A stretch of DNA of 64,000 bases from Phylloscopus collybita (Eukaryota; Chordata; Aves; Passeriformes; Phylloscopidae), in the NCBI GenBank assembly GCA_027886175.1, contig JAJNNQ010000023.1, positions 8,325,001-8,389,000 on the forward strand, in the 5' to 3' direction. The translations under genes and the position numbers were made by a program. Below the pieces are notes generated by a model. It was given only the letters and a program-made list of their open reading frames with translations. It searched no databases and had not been told where the DNA came from. This document shows positions 1-11,271 of this stretch, piece after piece (positions within the stretch are counted from its first letter, which is position 1; each line of letters begins with the position of its first letter).

Positions 1-1715
1 ACAGACTAGACTTAGTTCAATTTGTGACACCATGTCTGTAGAGTCACTTGCCTTATGCAAACAATGTAATTTCAAATATATCAAAATAGTAAATTAACTC
101 ATAGCTGTATCCTTTAAAATTATTTCTGCTATGGAATTCTTCATGTACAACAGATTTTTACTGCAGTGTTAGGAGAAGGAGGGAGGATGAGGAACATCTG
201 GCTTGGAAATGAAAAAAAAAAACTTTAAAGAAAACTATGCAGTTTTACTACAAACTTTTCTTAAACATACTATTGAGATAAATGTCAAGACATTCCTTTC
301 TTAAGTCTTGCCACAGACTAAGAAGACAAAGCAGAATCAAACAGCAGTAGGGCACTGTGAGTTTGGGTTCATCTACCCAGTCTAGCAGTGATTGACCATC
401 ACAAATTGTTGCTGTCACAAGTTAAGTAACACTTGAGAATACCTAATTGTGTCTCTTGTTCCTTAGAAATTGAAAGCTGAAGTTTTAGTTCTGTGTATTC
501 TGCAGACATCATCTCTAGGTGCCACTGTTGCAGTTGGAGGTGCTGCTTATGTCAGTAAAATTCAGCTTGCTCACCAGGGTCTGATGAGACTGGTGCATGT
601 ACATTTACCTTCTGGGCTTGCCATTTAATTGAATCTAAAATCAATTTTCAATTAGTAGTAGTTTGGCACCTCATATTAGCCGTTAGAATTGTGAATAAGG
701 GTAAAGAGTAAAGCATGCAAAACTATAATTACTTTTACCTTAATGAAATGAACATTAGCAGCATTAGGAAGTGATGTGCTGAGTGCTTAAAGAGCTCAGA
801 AGGAGAGTTAACACTGACACATCCAGAGGTGCCAAGCATTGCCAGGCTGACCATATATATGGTGTTCCTGCATTTATCACACCAGCCCAGCAAATGGAAA
901 TTATTTGAACTGCTGATGGAGAAACAGGATATTCCTACATAGCATCCTTGTGATCTGGGTTATTTTCCTTGAAATGGGAGCAAAATCTCACAGTATGTCA
1001 ATCAACACTTACATGTTATATCAGCTCTACTGTGTGAAAAAAAATGAACTGGAAGCCTCAAACTGAATTTCACTTTGAGAGATTTGGCAGGTCTGAGACA
1101 AAACTAATTTTAAAATCTAAGGCATGTATGTCTGAACACCCTGGAGAATACTATTTACAAATGGGGTTTCCATTACTAATTGTTTTTAGTTTCTAAGACC
1201 TATGGTTTTCCAGTCAGTGGATGATACCTGTCTCCTAGAGTAAGAGCCCTTGGCCCATTTCCTGTCAGTGCAGCTGCATCACTTCACAGTGATGATCACC
1301 TCACTGGTCAATAACTTTGCATTCTGTTCCATCCTACAAGTCTATTCCAGAGTGACCATTATTTTGCAACCATTGCCTTTTGGGCTATTTGTTTCAAATT
1401 GTTGCAGCACAAAATCAATACAACAAAGATGGGCTCAAATGGTAGAGACTGAAAATTGGAATGCAGTTTTTCCTGCTAAACTGCCCCCCCTCACCCTGGG
1501 GGTTTTCATTATTTTTAGCACGGAGGATTGATGTTTCTTTTTCCCTAATTTACAACGACTTTTACTTCTGTGAACAGCCCAGGTGATTTTCTTCTAAGTA
1601 TTTCTGTAGAAAGTCTGCAAAGGTATTCCACAGGGATAAATTTAATGACAGACAGTGAAGAAGTAGTTGGAATGTTGTGAGGACAAACTGGGTAGTCTTC
1701 ATATTCTGTTACATG
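1..1715. other. Non-genic flank left of the first ERV
   Basis: AT-rich DNA with no convincing gene. Open frames here are short, lack recognisable domains and look random. The only exon-like stretch is 506-578, which follows a TCTGCAG acceptor-like sequence and precedes a GTCTGA donor-like sequence; it is treated under findings. No repeat family was recognised. Confidence 0.5.
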
Positions 1716-1961
1716 TGTCACAGTGAGGGGAGACAGAGAAAACATGACACTCCAAGGTTCTTGCAGCAGAGAGTTTTAATGGCTTACACAGCTCTTATAT
1801 ACCCTATCCAAAAGACTCACATTTGAACCGGATTGGCTATGATTGGTTACCACCCAGTTCACTGACCAGTAGCTGCCTGCTGATGGTTTCATCAGGGATT
1901 GGTTCTCTATAGCCAAATCCCTCCTCCTTTCAGGCTTCACAGACCAGCTGTTTTGCCGTCA
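1716..1961 (-). repeat. 3' LTR of the class II ERV
   Basis: Begins TGT and ends TCA on the plus strand, giving TG...CA termini in element sense. It matches 8184-8430 throughout, with many substitutions and small gaps. In element sense it holds a TATA box (GGTATATAAG, around 1794-1803) followed about 15 nt later by an ATTAAA poly(A) signal (1775-1780). That arrangement, with the poly(A) signal upstream of a short R, is known from alpharetroviral LTRs. Confidence 0.9.
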
Positions 1962-1978
1962 TAGTTCCCCTTTTCTGT
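1962..1978 (-). other. Polypurine tract of the class II ERV
   Basis: In element sense the bases directly before the 3' LTR read ACAGAAAAGGGGAACTA, a purine run adjoining the LTR's TG. This is the expected position of the plus-strand primer for reverse transcription. Confidence 0.7.
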
Positions 1979-2417
1979 TTTTAAAATATAAAAGCAGTGT
2001 TCATTATCTCTCTGTGGGGCCCCTTGCAGAAAGGACAACAAACACAATACATGGAGAATGAAATTCTTTACTACACTTGACAAGCCTAAACTTTCTAGCT
2101 GTTGGGGTGTCACATCAAAATTGTCCAGCAGCTATCAAAGGCACAATGTTGCTGGGTGGCATGCTGCAGGCTAATTACTTAAAACTTACAACTTAGAACT
2201 TGAATGTTACAAACAAACCAATTTAAAAACTATCAGAGATAACATTTAGACCTACCAGAGGTAGCATATCCTTTGCTAGTAATGTCCTTAAAATATCCAA
2301 CTCTCGAGGTCCAGGTGAAGTGACAGGTGAGTTGTTATTCCAAAGGTCTCAGATTTCCATCCAGCTGGTGCAGGGAGTTGTTTTGGTCATTGTTCTATGG
2401 TGTCTGCTGTGGGGCCA
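1979..2417 (-). other. Region between integrase and 3' LTR, no env
   Basis: About 440 bp where env would lie in a full provirus. No frame shows a signal peptide, cleavage site or membrane anchor. The element was probably env-less or lost env before or after insertion. Confidence 0.55.
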
Positions 2418-5038
2418 TCAGGGAGGCATTGTTGGTTGTGGTCCAGAGCAGAGTGTAAGAGTGGGTTGCACACACAAAGCAGGTACCCATCGAATACTGG
2501 CATCCGTGGAAATACATGCATACCCATGCCCCCAAGAGACAAGGTACCATGGGCCTTCCCATTTGTTAGTAATGAAGTTCTGCACCAATACCTTAGGTTT
2601 AGGTAACTGGACGTCACTAGTGGACTGTAATGATAAAAAATGATTTAAGATGACAGGGTTTTGGGAGTTTTGCAACATTGTTAAATGGTTTAATATGTAC
2701 AAGGCTTTGGCCACCCTACTCTGTGGGGTCTCACCACACATCCCCCCTCTCTGTTTTTCCAGAACATGATTTAAAGTGCTGTGTGCATTGGACAGTTATT
2801 GTTGCAGGAGAATGAGGAATACCTGTGTGGTGTGATACACCACAGAGCCCTAAAAACTCTTGAGCATTCTGTGATATGTATGCAGGACCGTTACCAGTTT
2901 TTATAGTGTGAACGAAGCCTAGCAAAGGCTAGTCACCAGTGTGTGATGGCATCACACCTTCTTTCTCCAGTGTGAACTGAGGCCCATATGCCAGATGAAA
3001 AAGTGTCTATTGAAATATGAACATATTTTAAGCAACCAAATTCCAAAATGTGTGTGACATCTGTTTGCCAAACTTGTAAGGCTTGCAGACCCTGGGAGTT
3101 AACTCCCATCTGCAGTGGTGCAGTGTGGCCTTGACAATCAGCACAATTGTTAACAATATTGTGTGCCTCTGTGTTTGTTAATGTGAGTTGTTGTTGCAGA
3201 GCTCGAACGAACCTTGATGGAAAAAGGCATGCAATGCTCTTGCTTGTGCTAGCATATCTGGCTGTGGCACTGTCCAGGTAGGGCTGGCTAGCTTATCAGC
3301 CCGAGAATTACCTTCTGCAATAAAGCCTGGCAAGTTTGTATGACTCCGAATATGCAAAATTTAGTAAAGACATGTTCTGGCTTTGTGTGCCATAAAGTTT
3401 TTAGCAATTCAAATAATGCAGCATTATCAATTTCTTTTAGCAGCTCTTGGTCTAATCTTTGTGTGATGTCTGCAACATAAGTGGAATTGGTCACAATATT
3501 TAAAGGAACATGAGGAAAATGTTGAAAAGCCATGGCTACAACACATAATTCAAGTAGCTGAGATGATCCACTATCGTGACCTTCTACTGTCTGCAAACCA
3601 TTACCATCTTTCCAGGTCACGGTGGCTTTTCCTGTTTTTCCAGACCCATCAGTGAAAACTGGGGGACCTTTCATGGATATGTGGTGGTTTAGTGGTTTCA
3701 GGGATAACACTGTGGTCTCACTTAATCTCAACAATCTGTGGCTGCGTATGTGATAGGTAATTTGCCCTGTATAGTTTTGCAAAGCACTTTGTAGTGGTGT
3801 GCTATTTGCAAAGAACCATTCAAAATATTCTTGTTTTACTGGTACGATAATTTTTGAGGGATCTCTAGCATTTAACTGCAAACACTTTAAATGGCATTTG
3901 GTAATTAACTGTTCAATTAGTTCAAAAAGAGTAGGTGCTGTCTTTTTAGATTGGTGGGGCAAAAAAGATCCATTCTAGAATATGTAGTGGGTCAGACCAC
4001 TGTGTGTACCATTGACCAATAATTCCTGTAGGATTTATTGATTTCCTGTAAATCAATGCTGACAGTAAACACTGTAATACAAACTTCAGTACATATCTGG
4101 TAAATTGGTCTGTTCATTATGGCCTGCTCTACTGCTTCAAGAGTGGTTTTTGCCTCTGGAGTTAATTGTCTTGGAGAGGTTAACTCAGGGTCACCTTTGA
4201 GAGTATTGAACAGGGGTGATAACTGTGGAGTGGTTAACCCTAAATACGGTCTTACCCAGTTCATGATACCCAAAAGCTTTTGTGCATCATTCAAGGTTTG
4301 AATTTTGGTTGAAAATTGAGTTGTTTGCAGCTGTGTTATTTGATCTAATATTTTAACTGTATTAAGGTAGTTCCATGGGACTTGCTGCTGTACCTTCTCT
4401 GGTGCGACTTGCAGCCCAAACTCTTGTAGTGCTTACATCAGTCTTGGCAGAATCTGCACAAGGGCTTCTTTGGTTGGGGTTGCTATCAATACATCAATGG
4501 TAACAGTATGCTGCTGGGAATTGCTCCCTCACTATGCAGAGTGCATGTGCAACATACCATTGGCAGATTGATGGGCTATTACTTTTCATACCCTGTGGCA
4601 ATACTTTCCGTTGGTGTTGTTCAACTGGCACTGCATTATTGATGAAAGGCACTGTGAATGCAAACTTTGGGATATCGTCACAGTGCAAAGGAATAGTAAA
4701 AACCAGTCTTTTAAATCAACAATCAAAATGTCCCAGTTAGCAGGTATCATGGTAGGAGATGGCATTCCAGGTTGTAAACCACTCATACTTTCCATAACTG
4801 CATTAATTTTCCTTAGGTCATGGAATAATCTCCATTTACCTGACTTCTTTTTAATTACAAGCACGGGAGTGTTCCAGGGACTTGTCAATGGCTCGATATG
4901 TCCTTGATCTAATTGTTCCTGAACTAGGATTTTTAGGGTGTTTAATTTTTCCTTTTCAAGGGGCCACTGGGGAACCCATACGGGTCTGTCAGTAAGCCAC
5001 TTCAATGCTAAAGTAGGATGCTTTACACCCTTCAGCAC
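2418..5038 (-). pseudogene. pol: ERV class II pol remnant (RT, RNase H, integrase)
   Basis: Pieces of a class II pol occur in the expected order. Reverse transcriptase lies at about 4490-5038, with the fingers motif SPWNTPVLVIKKKSGKWR (4586-5038 frame) and degraded palm sequence near 4500. RNase H is at 3288-3962, keeping the TDGSG motif, but the usual TDS acidic position reads TNS. Integrase follows: a Cys-X2-Cys zinc half-site near 3130-3150, then WQTDVTH with the first catalytic Asp, then a segment at 2731-2925 where the second catalytic Asp before NGPAY is Gly, and a C-terminal domain at 2418-2741 (WEGPWYLVSWGHGYACIST). Stops and frame changes separate the pieces, and two catalytic residues are lost, so it cannot be active. 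Assignment to class II rests on the RT and integrase wording. Confidence 0.88.
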
Positions 5039-5081
5039 ACTGGTCCCTGTTTAAAATCTGTTCCTACCCAAACTCCCCACC

Positions 5082-5850
5082 TTACAAAACATCTCTTCCC
5101 CACAAGTTGTGTGGCGCATCAGTGATGTAGGGACAGATTGTGGCTCTCTGTCCCTCTGAATTCTTGACTAACACCAGTTTACTGCTCAAGTAACTCTGTG
5201 TGGTGCCCCCAAGGCCAGCAACAGCAGATCCCACAGCTGCGGTAGGCCAGGACTGGGGCCTTGTGTTAGCAGATATGATGGTGACATCTGCTCTGCTGTC
5301 AATTGTCTCACTAATGTTAATGTGGGATGGACTTGCCTGAGGCATTGTAAGTAACACAACATGTTTGGTCTCTGATCAGAAAAGACCTGAGTCCAGTACA
5401 CTTGAGGCTCTCCTGTTGATCCGAAGCCTTGGTGTCGTCGCAGCTTTCAATCTGTTTTGGGAACACAAGACTTAAAAGGAATTTATGTTGGGCAATGCAA
5501 GTTTTAGCTGGGATAGTCACAGGAGGGGTAAAAGTTGACACCATGGCACAAATTTGTTCTGCGTAGTCAGCATCTATAACACCTGCATGAACAAAAATGC
5601 CTTGTAACGTTGCACCTTATAATAGTCCACTCAGTCCATTCCCTATAGGCCCGTGGGCCTCAAGGGGGACTTCATGCACCTTTAATGAGTCTATAGTTAT
5701 TGAATTGTTTGTGGAAACATCCATTCCAGCTGAGCCTCTTGTTCTCCCTGCGAGCTGATCACATAAGTTCGAGCTGGAGGACAGGAAAGTGCTTGTGTCG
5801 TAGCGCACTTCCCTTGCGCACTTGTGTTCCAGTTTCCCTGGTTGCTGAGA
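5082..5850 (-). pseudogene. pro: ERV dUTPase-protease (pro) remnant
   Basis: The upstream part resembles retroviral dUTPase: a SAGMDV motif (5617-5808 frame), then GVIDADY and a stretch with STFTPPVTIPAKTCIAQ (5317-5600). dUTPase lowers dUTP during reverse transcription, and its location in the pro frame is typical of betaretroviruses. The downstream part (5082-5357) is an aspartic protease remnant. Its active-site triplet, normally D-T/S-G, reads DSR before ADVTII, and the flap and C-terminal GRDVL motif remain. At least one frame change lies between dUTPase and protease. The altered active site indicates a dead enzyme. Confidence 0.82.
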
Positions 5851-7900
5851 AATTGCCCATTAATGTGGAATCTGGATCTACAGTTCTTGGTAAAATGACC
5901 AAGTTTTCCACATTGATGACAGTTTGTTGCTATAGGCGCAGTCCTTTGTTTTTGGCATGATCCCAATGACTTGAACTTGCAGGGATAACTTACTTTCATG
6001 TGGCCTTGTTGCCGCTTTCTGTAGGGTTGGCTTGACACCCTTACAGCAACTGCAAGAGAGTTGGCTAAAAAGTCCATGCTGTGTGGTTCAGTTCCAACCT
6101 TAGCAAATGCATTAATCATTTCCTCTAAGGATGGATTTTCTTTGGATAACGAATCTATAGCTTTTCTGCAGTCCTTGTTTGCATTATTCTGTGCCAAATA
6201 TAATATTAAGTGATTCCATGCATAACTGTTTGCTATTTGCTTTTCCATAGCATCTTGTAAACATTCTATGAAATGCATATATAATTCCTTGGGGCCTTGT
6301 TTTATGCGTGAGTAACTTTGGGTTGGAACAGACATGTTTGTAATTTTCATCAGGGCTCACATTTCTATGTCTCTTGCCTGTGCTAGTATTGAGGAGTTTA
6401 AATGTGCTTGCATTTGTGGGCCTTCAATGGGGGGAAGTCCCATCAGTTGAGAAATCCCTACCCCGAAGTATGGGTCCTGCTGTGGAACCTCTGAGTTTTG
6501 CAGTCCCTGCTCCTCTGCATAATGCCTCCAGGTGGATTCAAACATCATATATTGTACCAGAGTACAGAGTAGTTTAGTGATTTGCTTCACGTCAAAAGGA
6601 GTCAATTCACTGGCAGTTAAAAACCAAAGCATATTTGCAACTGCAGGAGACCCTAGTCCATGTTTAGTAGCCAATTGGCATAGCTCAGAGAGGACTTGGC
6701 AATTAAAAGGTATATGTCTTTCAAGTGTGCTCCCATTACCTTGCAGAACAGGGAATGTTGTAATTGTCCTTCCCCCTTGCTGCCAGCCCTCTGATGATAG
6801 CAAAGGCATGGGCACAGAAATTCAGTCCCCCCCCTCTATATCCGTACTTGAAACCGCTATCCCTTTGACCTCCTTCCAGAAGCTAGCTGGGTCACTTGCA
6901 AGGGTGGCGTCTGATAGGAGCGGAGATGGGGCTGGTAGCAGCAGTGTGGCAGAGGATTCCTCTCGAGGAGGGCAGATGCAGGCAGCAGCAGGTTCTGTTG
7001 CTGGCGCTTCCAGGTTCAGGAGCTGCTTGACTTCTGGGTTCTGGTGCTGTTCTGAGGGTGTGGCACTGCTGCGAGTGGGTGTGTCAAGCAGAGGTTGGGC
7101 TGTTGGCAGGGGTCCGGGACTGTACCAAGAAGCTGGAGGCAGAGGCGGGCCGGGCGCCTCCATGACAATGTGGGTTGTGGAAGAAATGGAAAATGGGTCC
7201 AGCAGGCATGGCGGGGGTGTGGCTCTGGTTGCTGTGCTGGCACTGCAGGAGTTACTGGCTCATGGTAGGGCAGCCACTGTGCGGGCTGTGCAAATGCATT
7301 CAGTGCCCATGGTGGGGAGGGTCTGTTCCCAAAAGTGTGGCATCCCGGCACTGAGGGGCTGGAGAGGCCGAACAATGGCCGGTCTCCCTCCTGCTGCTCC
7401 CCCAGTGTGCCTGGTGCAGCATCTCCTCCCCCACAGGCTGCCCCTGCACTCTGCCATCTCGGGATGTTTTGGCTGGCAGCTCCCACGCCATGCGGCAACT
7501 GCCAGCTTGGGTGAGTGACTCCCGCACCACATGGTGTCCACCATTTTGAGCGACCTGCACAGGCATCTTAGCAGCTGCTTTTGCATTTTTCTCGTCTTTT
7601 ACCAATTTTTAACGTAATTATTGATGTCCTCCAGGAAATTAAAACATTTGAAGCAATTTTGTTGCCTCTAGAGGCAGAGTCAAAAACCAATTGTCCAACT
7701 TGTTCCCAGATTTTAACACTACAGGCAGTACCTATAGTGATTTCTACACCTTGGCTCCTGCAAAATTTTAATAAAGTCTCTAGAGCCTCTTCTTTGAGCT
7801 CAACCCCTCTTTTTCTTAAGATCAGAGTCCAAATATTCACTATAGCTTGGTCCTCTGCAGAAATTGTATTACCCGTTTTTCCCAGCAGTGGCTTACCCTT
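5697..7900 (-). pseudogene. gag: ERV class II gag remnant (MA, Pro-rich spacer, CA, NC)
   Basis: Matrix-like sequence at 7568-7900 includes IWEQVGQLVFDSASRG and a following WR typical of class II matrix. A proline-rich spacer continues in the same frame at 7016-7498. Capsid is in another frame: the N-terminal part at 6357-6815 and a major homology region at about 6250-6300 (IKQGPKELYMHFIECLQDAM). Nucleocapsid at 5830-5930 has one CCHC knuckle, CHQCGKLGHFTKNC. An in-frame TGA at 6354-6356 interrupts the capsid and a frame change lies before 7163. Gag would have formed the virion core; this copy cannot encode a full product. Confidence 0.85.
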
Positions 7901-8163
7901 TTTATGCCTTCTTTTAGACAGTCACAGCTCCTTGGCTGTTGGTAGCCCTTTTGGCTATCTCCTTCATACAGCTCTGTAGGCTGGTTTTTTCCTCACACAA
8001 CTGTGGCCATTTTCTTTGCAGCTCTGGCTGTAACAGCTCTCAGGCTGATAGCTCTCTGGCTTTTCTTTCACACAGCTCTTTAGGCTGTATTTTCCTCACA
8101 GCTCCCAGCCGTTCCTCTCTGGTGTTTTGTCTACTTCATTTTCTCGTGGCTTAGTTATCACTT
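7901..8163 (-). other. ERV leader with repeated GAGCTGT motifs
   Basis: The untranslated leader between primer site and gag holds several imperfect direct repeats. On the plus strand they read roughly CAGCTCT(G/T)TAGGCTG followed by TTTTCCTCACA, near 7968-8010 and 8078-8115, with partial copies between. No coding frame was recognised. Confidence 0.55.
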
Positions 8164-8181
8164 TCACATGGGAGGTCACCA
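8164..8181 (-). other. Primer binding site, tRNA-Trp-like (decayed)
   Basis: Two bases after the 5' LTR, element sense reads TGGTGACCTCCCATGTGA. It begins with the required TGG and resembles the avian leukosis-type tRNA-Trp primer site (TGGTGACC then a CC/GACGTGA-like part), with a few substitutions and one extra base. The tRNA assignment is from memory of that site. Confidence 0.6.
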
Positions 8182-8183
8182 TA

Positions 8184-8430
8184 TGTTGCAGTGGGGGGAG
8201 ATGGAGACACAACACAACACTCAGAGGTTCTTGCAGCAGAGTTTTAATGGCTTACATAGCTCTTATATACCCTGTCCAAAAGACTCCACATTCAAACTTG
8301 ATTGGCTGTGATTGGTTACCACCCAGTTCACTGACCAATAGCTGCCTGCTTATGTTTTCATCAGGGATTGGCTCTCTGTAGCCAAATCCCTCCTCCTTTC
8401 AGGTTTCACAGACCAGCTGTTTCACCATCA
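8184..8430 (-). repeat. 5' LTR of the class II ERV
   Basis: The right-hand LTR, with TGT...TCA ends on the plus strand, is co-linear with 1716-1961. It keeps a TATA box (GGTATATAAG, around 8262-8271) and an ATTAAA signal just downstream. The differences from the left copy are mostly transitions. Confidence 0.9.
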
Positions 8431-9570
8431 TGACATGGACTGTCTTTTTGAAGAATACATGGGCAGCATAAAAAAGAAAGACAACAAAAAACTCCAACCC
8501 CAAACCCATGAAATTCCTGTTGATAAGTCACAAGTTAGGAATGTAATTTCATAGTGTGTGTGATATCTGAAGTAGGAATTAGTAAAACCTTCTTTCTCTT
8601 CAAGCAGCTGATTCTAACAACACCTAATGTTTGCTCCTTGGAGTGTCAGAGTAGCCCCAGAGATACTCTGATTTGTTCTGACTGCTTCAGGGCCTGGGAC
8701 TGTTCTGGAAGCCAGGCCGGAATAAATCACTGGAGATTCCCCCCATCACCCTTGCTCTTGCTTGGCTGTTTTCCTTATCCTGGCTGTCCCCGCATTGATC
8801 CCTGTCTGCCAGGAAGATCCCTGGAGGATGGAGTGGGGCTGTTGCCAGGCTGATGTATCACTGTTCTTTGGTCCTTTTATTCCCAGTCAAGTAAAGGAAG
8901 TAATGGAAAACTTGCAAGAAAGTTTGGTTGCTGCTAAGGATTTTTCTTTGCTCCTTTAATGCTGACTAATACAAAACATTTTCTTCAGGTATAAAATGGC
9001 TACAGATGGCCTTGGTTTAGCAACCTTGGTTTTCCAGTCATGTCCAAGTTCTTTTCTAAGGCTGGGTCTCAGTTTTCTGACTCAGTCCCATTTCTACCAT
9101 TTGCAGAATTAATTACAGTAATTCCTAGGAAAAAGATGATCTGTTGTGCTGGACTTTACACTTGTTTTCTGCAAATACTTCCATGTATGTATTGAACGTA
9201 TATGTATTGAGATTCTTTTTTCCTTTTCAAAGAAGTTCTTAGGAGAAAATAGTATTTCTTTTAGACTTAATAGTTAGGGCTGCTTGAAGATTAGCTTTCC
9301 TTTGGAGTCAGTGGCTTTTTACGTACTACAATGCTAATTAAGCTTGCTGGAGGCTCTTGATCTTCTATATTAATTTTGTTCTTTTCTTTCTCTGCTCCAT
9401 AGACCCCAAAGACTCTGGTTTTAAATTTACTTTTGTAAACTGCCTTGTTTGTACAACCAAAAGTGGGATGTTTGGCCCTATTCCATTGACTTTGACAGAA
9501 TCTGAGTGAAATTCTTAGTGCTGTGGTGAGTAGCACTAAGTAACCTGTGTCAGGGGGTAGCAGTGGTGAC
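8431..9570. other. Non-genic stretch
   Basis: No gene or named repeat was recognised. Open frames are short and without family resemblance. Confidence 0.5.
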
Positions 9571-9682
9571 CATAGAGTGGCTTGGGTTGGAAGGAACCTT
9601 AAAGATCACCTGGTTCCATTCCATGGGCAGGGACACCTTTCACTAAACCATGTTGCTCAGAGCTCCATCCAGCCTGAGCTTT
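9571..9682 (-). mobile_element. CR1 LINE 3' fragment
   Basis: The plus strand reads GGCTTGGGTTGGAAGGAACC, then AAAGATCACCTGGTTCCA and CATGGGCAGGGACACCTTTCA. This is the reverse complement of the conserved CR1 3' untranslated region found throughout bird genomes. The 5' part of the LINE is missing, as usual for CR1. Confidence 0.85.
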
Positions 9683-11239
9683 ATAGTTCGTCTTATTAAA
9701 TCTCCTGAGATTCTCATGGGACACTTCTGAGCTTGTCCAGGATCCTCTGGATGATACTTCATAACAGGATGCTCTTGTTGAGCTCTTTTCTGGTGGAAAA
9801 AGGTGCTGTGGAGATGCAGCCTTCACCATTCATATGATTTCAGTACAATTTTATAGGCAAAGATCTGATGAACATCTGCTGAAAACACTGGTCATATACG
9901 AGACATTTTCTGGTGTATTGTCTATTATACCTTGACTCTGTGTTGTTCCATGTTCACTCTTCCATGTTGATGCTGTGGGTCTCCAAAGGCAAGAAAAATC
10001 TGTTAATAAATACTTAACTGTAATATGGATTAGGTAAAACAGAATAAGAAATTGTAATAGGGAAGAACATGGGAATTCATGGGTTTGGGCAGGGCATGCT
10101 ATAAATCCCCAAATCCCCTGAGTCTTTGCAATAGGGAATGATATAAACCCCAAAATACCCTTGATCTTCACAAACAAAACAGCATTAGCTATGCTAAAAT
10201 GAGTGCTTGGAATTGTTCCTATAACCGTCTGGATGTTTATGGACAAGTTAAATGGGCTTTTGTGTGAGAAGCTGTTGGCAACCATAATTAAAACTTCCCC
10301 AAACATATATTATTTATGGCACACTTATTCTCTAAGTAAGAATTTAAAGGCTTAAGGAGCTTCAGATGAACTGTAGCAATGTGTTAATAACATTCTATAT
10401 CTTATTGAGTACCTCAGCTGTCTTTAATGACTTTTATTCTTGAAGTGTTCTGAAAGTCTTTTTACCAGTCTGTTTATGGTAATTAGTAGAGTTTTTTTAC
10501 AATCAAAACATTTCCAAGTACTTTAGCTCAAGATTCCTTACCCTTGTATCGTTTTGTAAAGTTCCTAAATGTATTATTTCACACACAATGTTGACTGTTG
10601 AAACTAAAGCTGAAAATGTATCCAATTTGTCTCTTAGACAAACAAAAGGAGCTGTTACATAGTGCTGTGAGGAAAAATAAAGGAAAACACTGCAGAGAAC
10701 TCCCCATCATTTCTTTCAGACTTCTGGTCAGCCAGTGGTGGGGGATTAATGAAGTTTGTGGTGGGAGGAGGCTGGTGTTGGGCACACTAGAATATCAGAC
10801 CCTAGAATGAAGTTGTGCTTTTCCTGCTGACTTTTCAGAAAAGCTACTTTTCCAGGGCTCTCTCAGCATAGGCTGGGCCTCATTCATCTGTTCCTACGTA
10901 GTGCCAGATACTTTACAGGGGAGAAAATTATGTGACTGATGCCTCTGTTCTCTCAGAAAACGTCAAGATAAAGTAGGAAGTTCTGTTCTCCTGAACTCAA
11001 AATATTTCTTTACATATGCAGAAAATCTTCTCAGAGAACGTTGCCAGAGTGCTGAGAGTTGTATGTAACTGAAATTTTTGATTTCACTATGTCACTTAAT
11101 TCATATTATATAACTTTTTTTTTTCTTTGATTCTTTCATTGAGAGCATTGTTATTCTTGGAACTTTCAGCTGCCCATGGTTATTCCACTGAAGGAGAATC
11201 AATCTTGGGAATTTTGTAACTAAGCATAACCCTTTGTAA

Positions 11240-11271
<32 letters not shown>

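Larger units (their letters stand above)
1716..8430 (-). mobile_element. Decayed class II (alpha/beta-like) endogenous retrovirus, env-less
   Basis: A complete but degraded provirus read on the minus strand: 5' LTR on the right, then primer site, gag, dUTPase/protease, pol, polypurine tract and 3' LTR on the left. The LTRs (246 and 247 bp) align along their whole length but differ at many positions, so the insertion is old. Gag, pro and pol are broken by stops and frame changes, and catalytic residues are altered. Only about 450 bp separates the integrase end from the 3' LTR, so there is no room for an envelope gene. The dUTPase domain between gag and protease is a betaretrovirus-type trait, while the tRNA-Trp-like primer site and the poly(A) signal just after the TATA box resemble avian leukosis-type LTRs. 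The target duplication is unclear: ACATG occurs at 1711-1715 and 8433-8437 but is offset by 2 bp on the right. Confidence 0.9.

Noticed and set aside
1979..2417. Possible env of the class II ERV
   Set aside because: Too short, and no signal peptide, cleavage site or anchor in any frame.
6532..7518. 328-codon plus-strand open frame
   Set aside because: Antisense shadow of the ERV gag proline-rich and capsid region; no domain resemblance in this direction.
9851..10306. 151-codon minus-strand open frame with an internal repeated phrase
   Set aside because: The repeat reflects a short imperfect DNA duplication; no known family and no codon bias visible.
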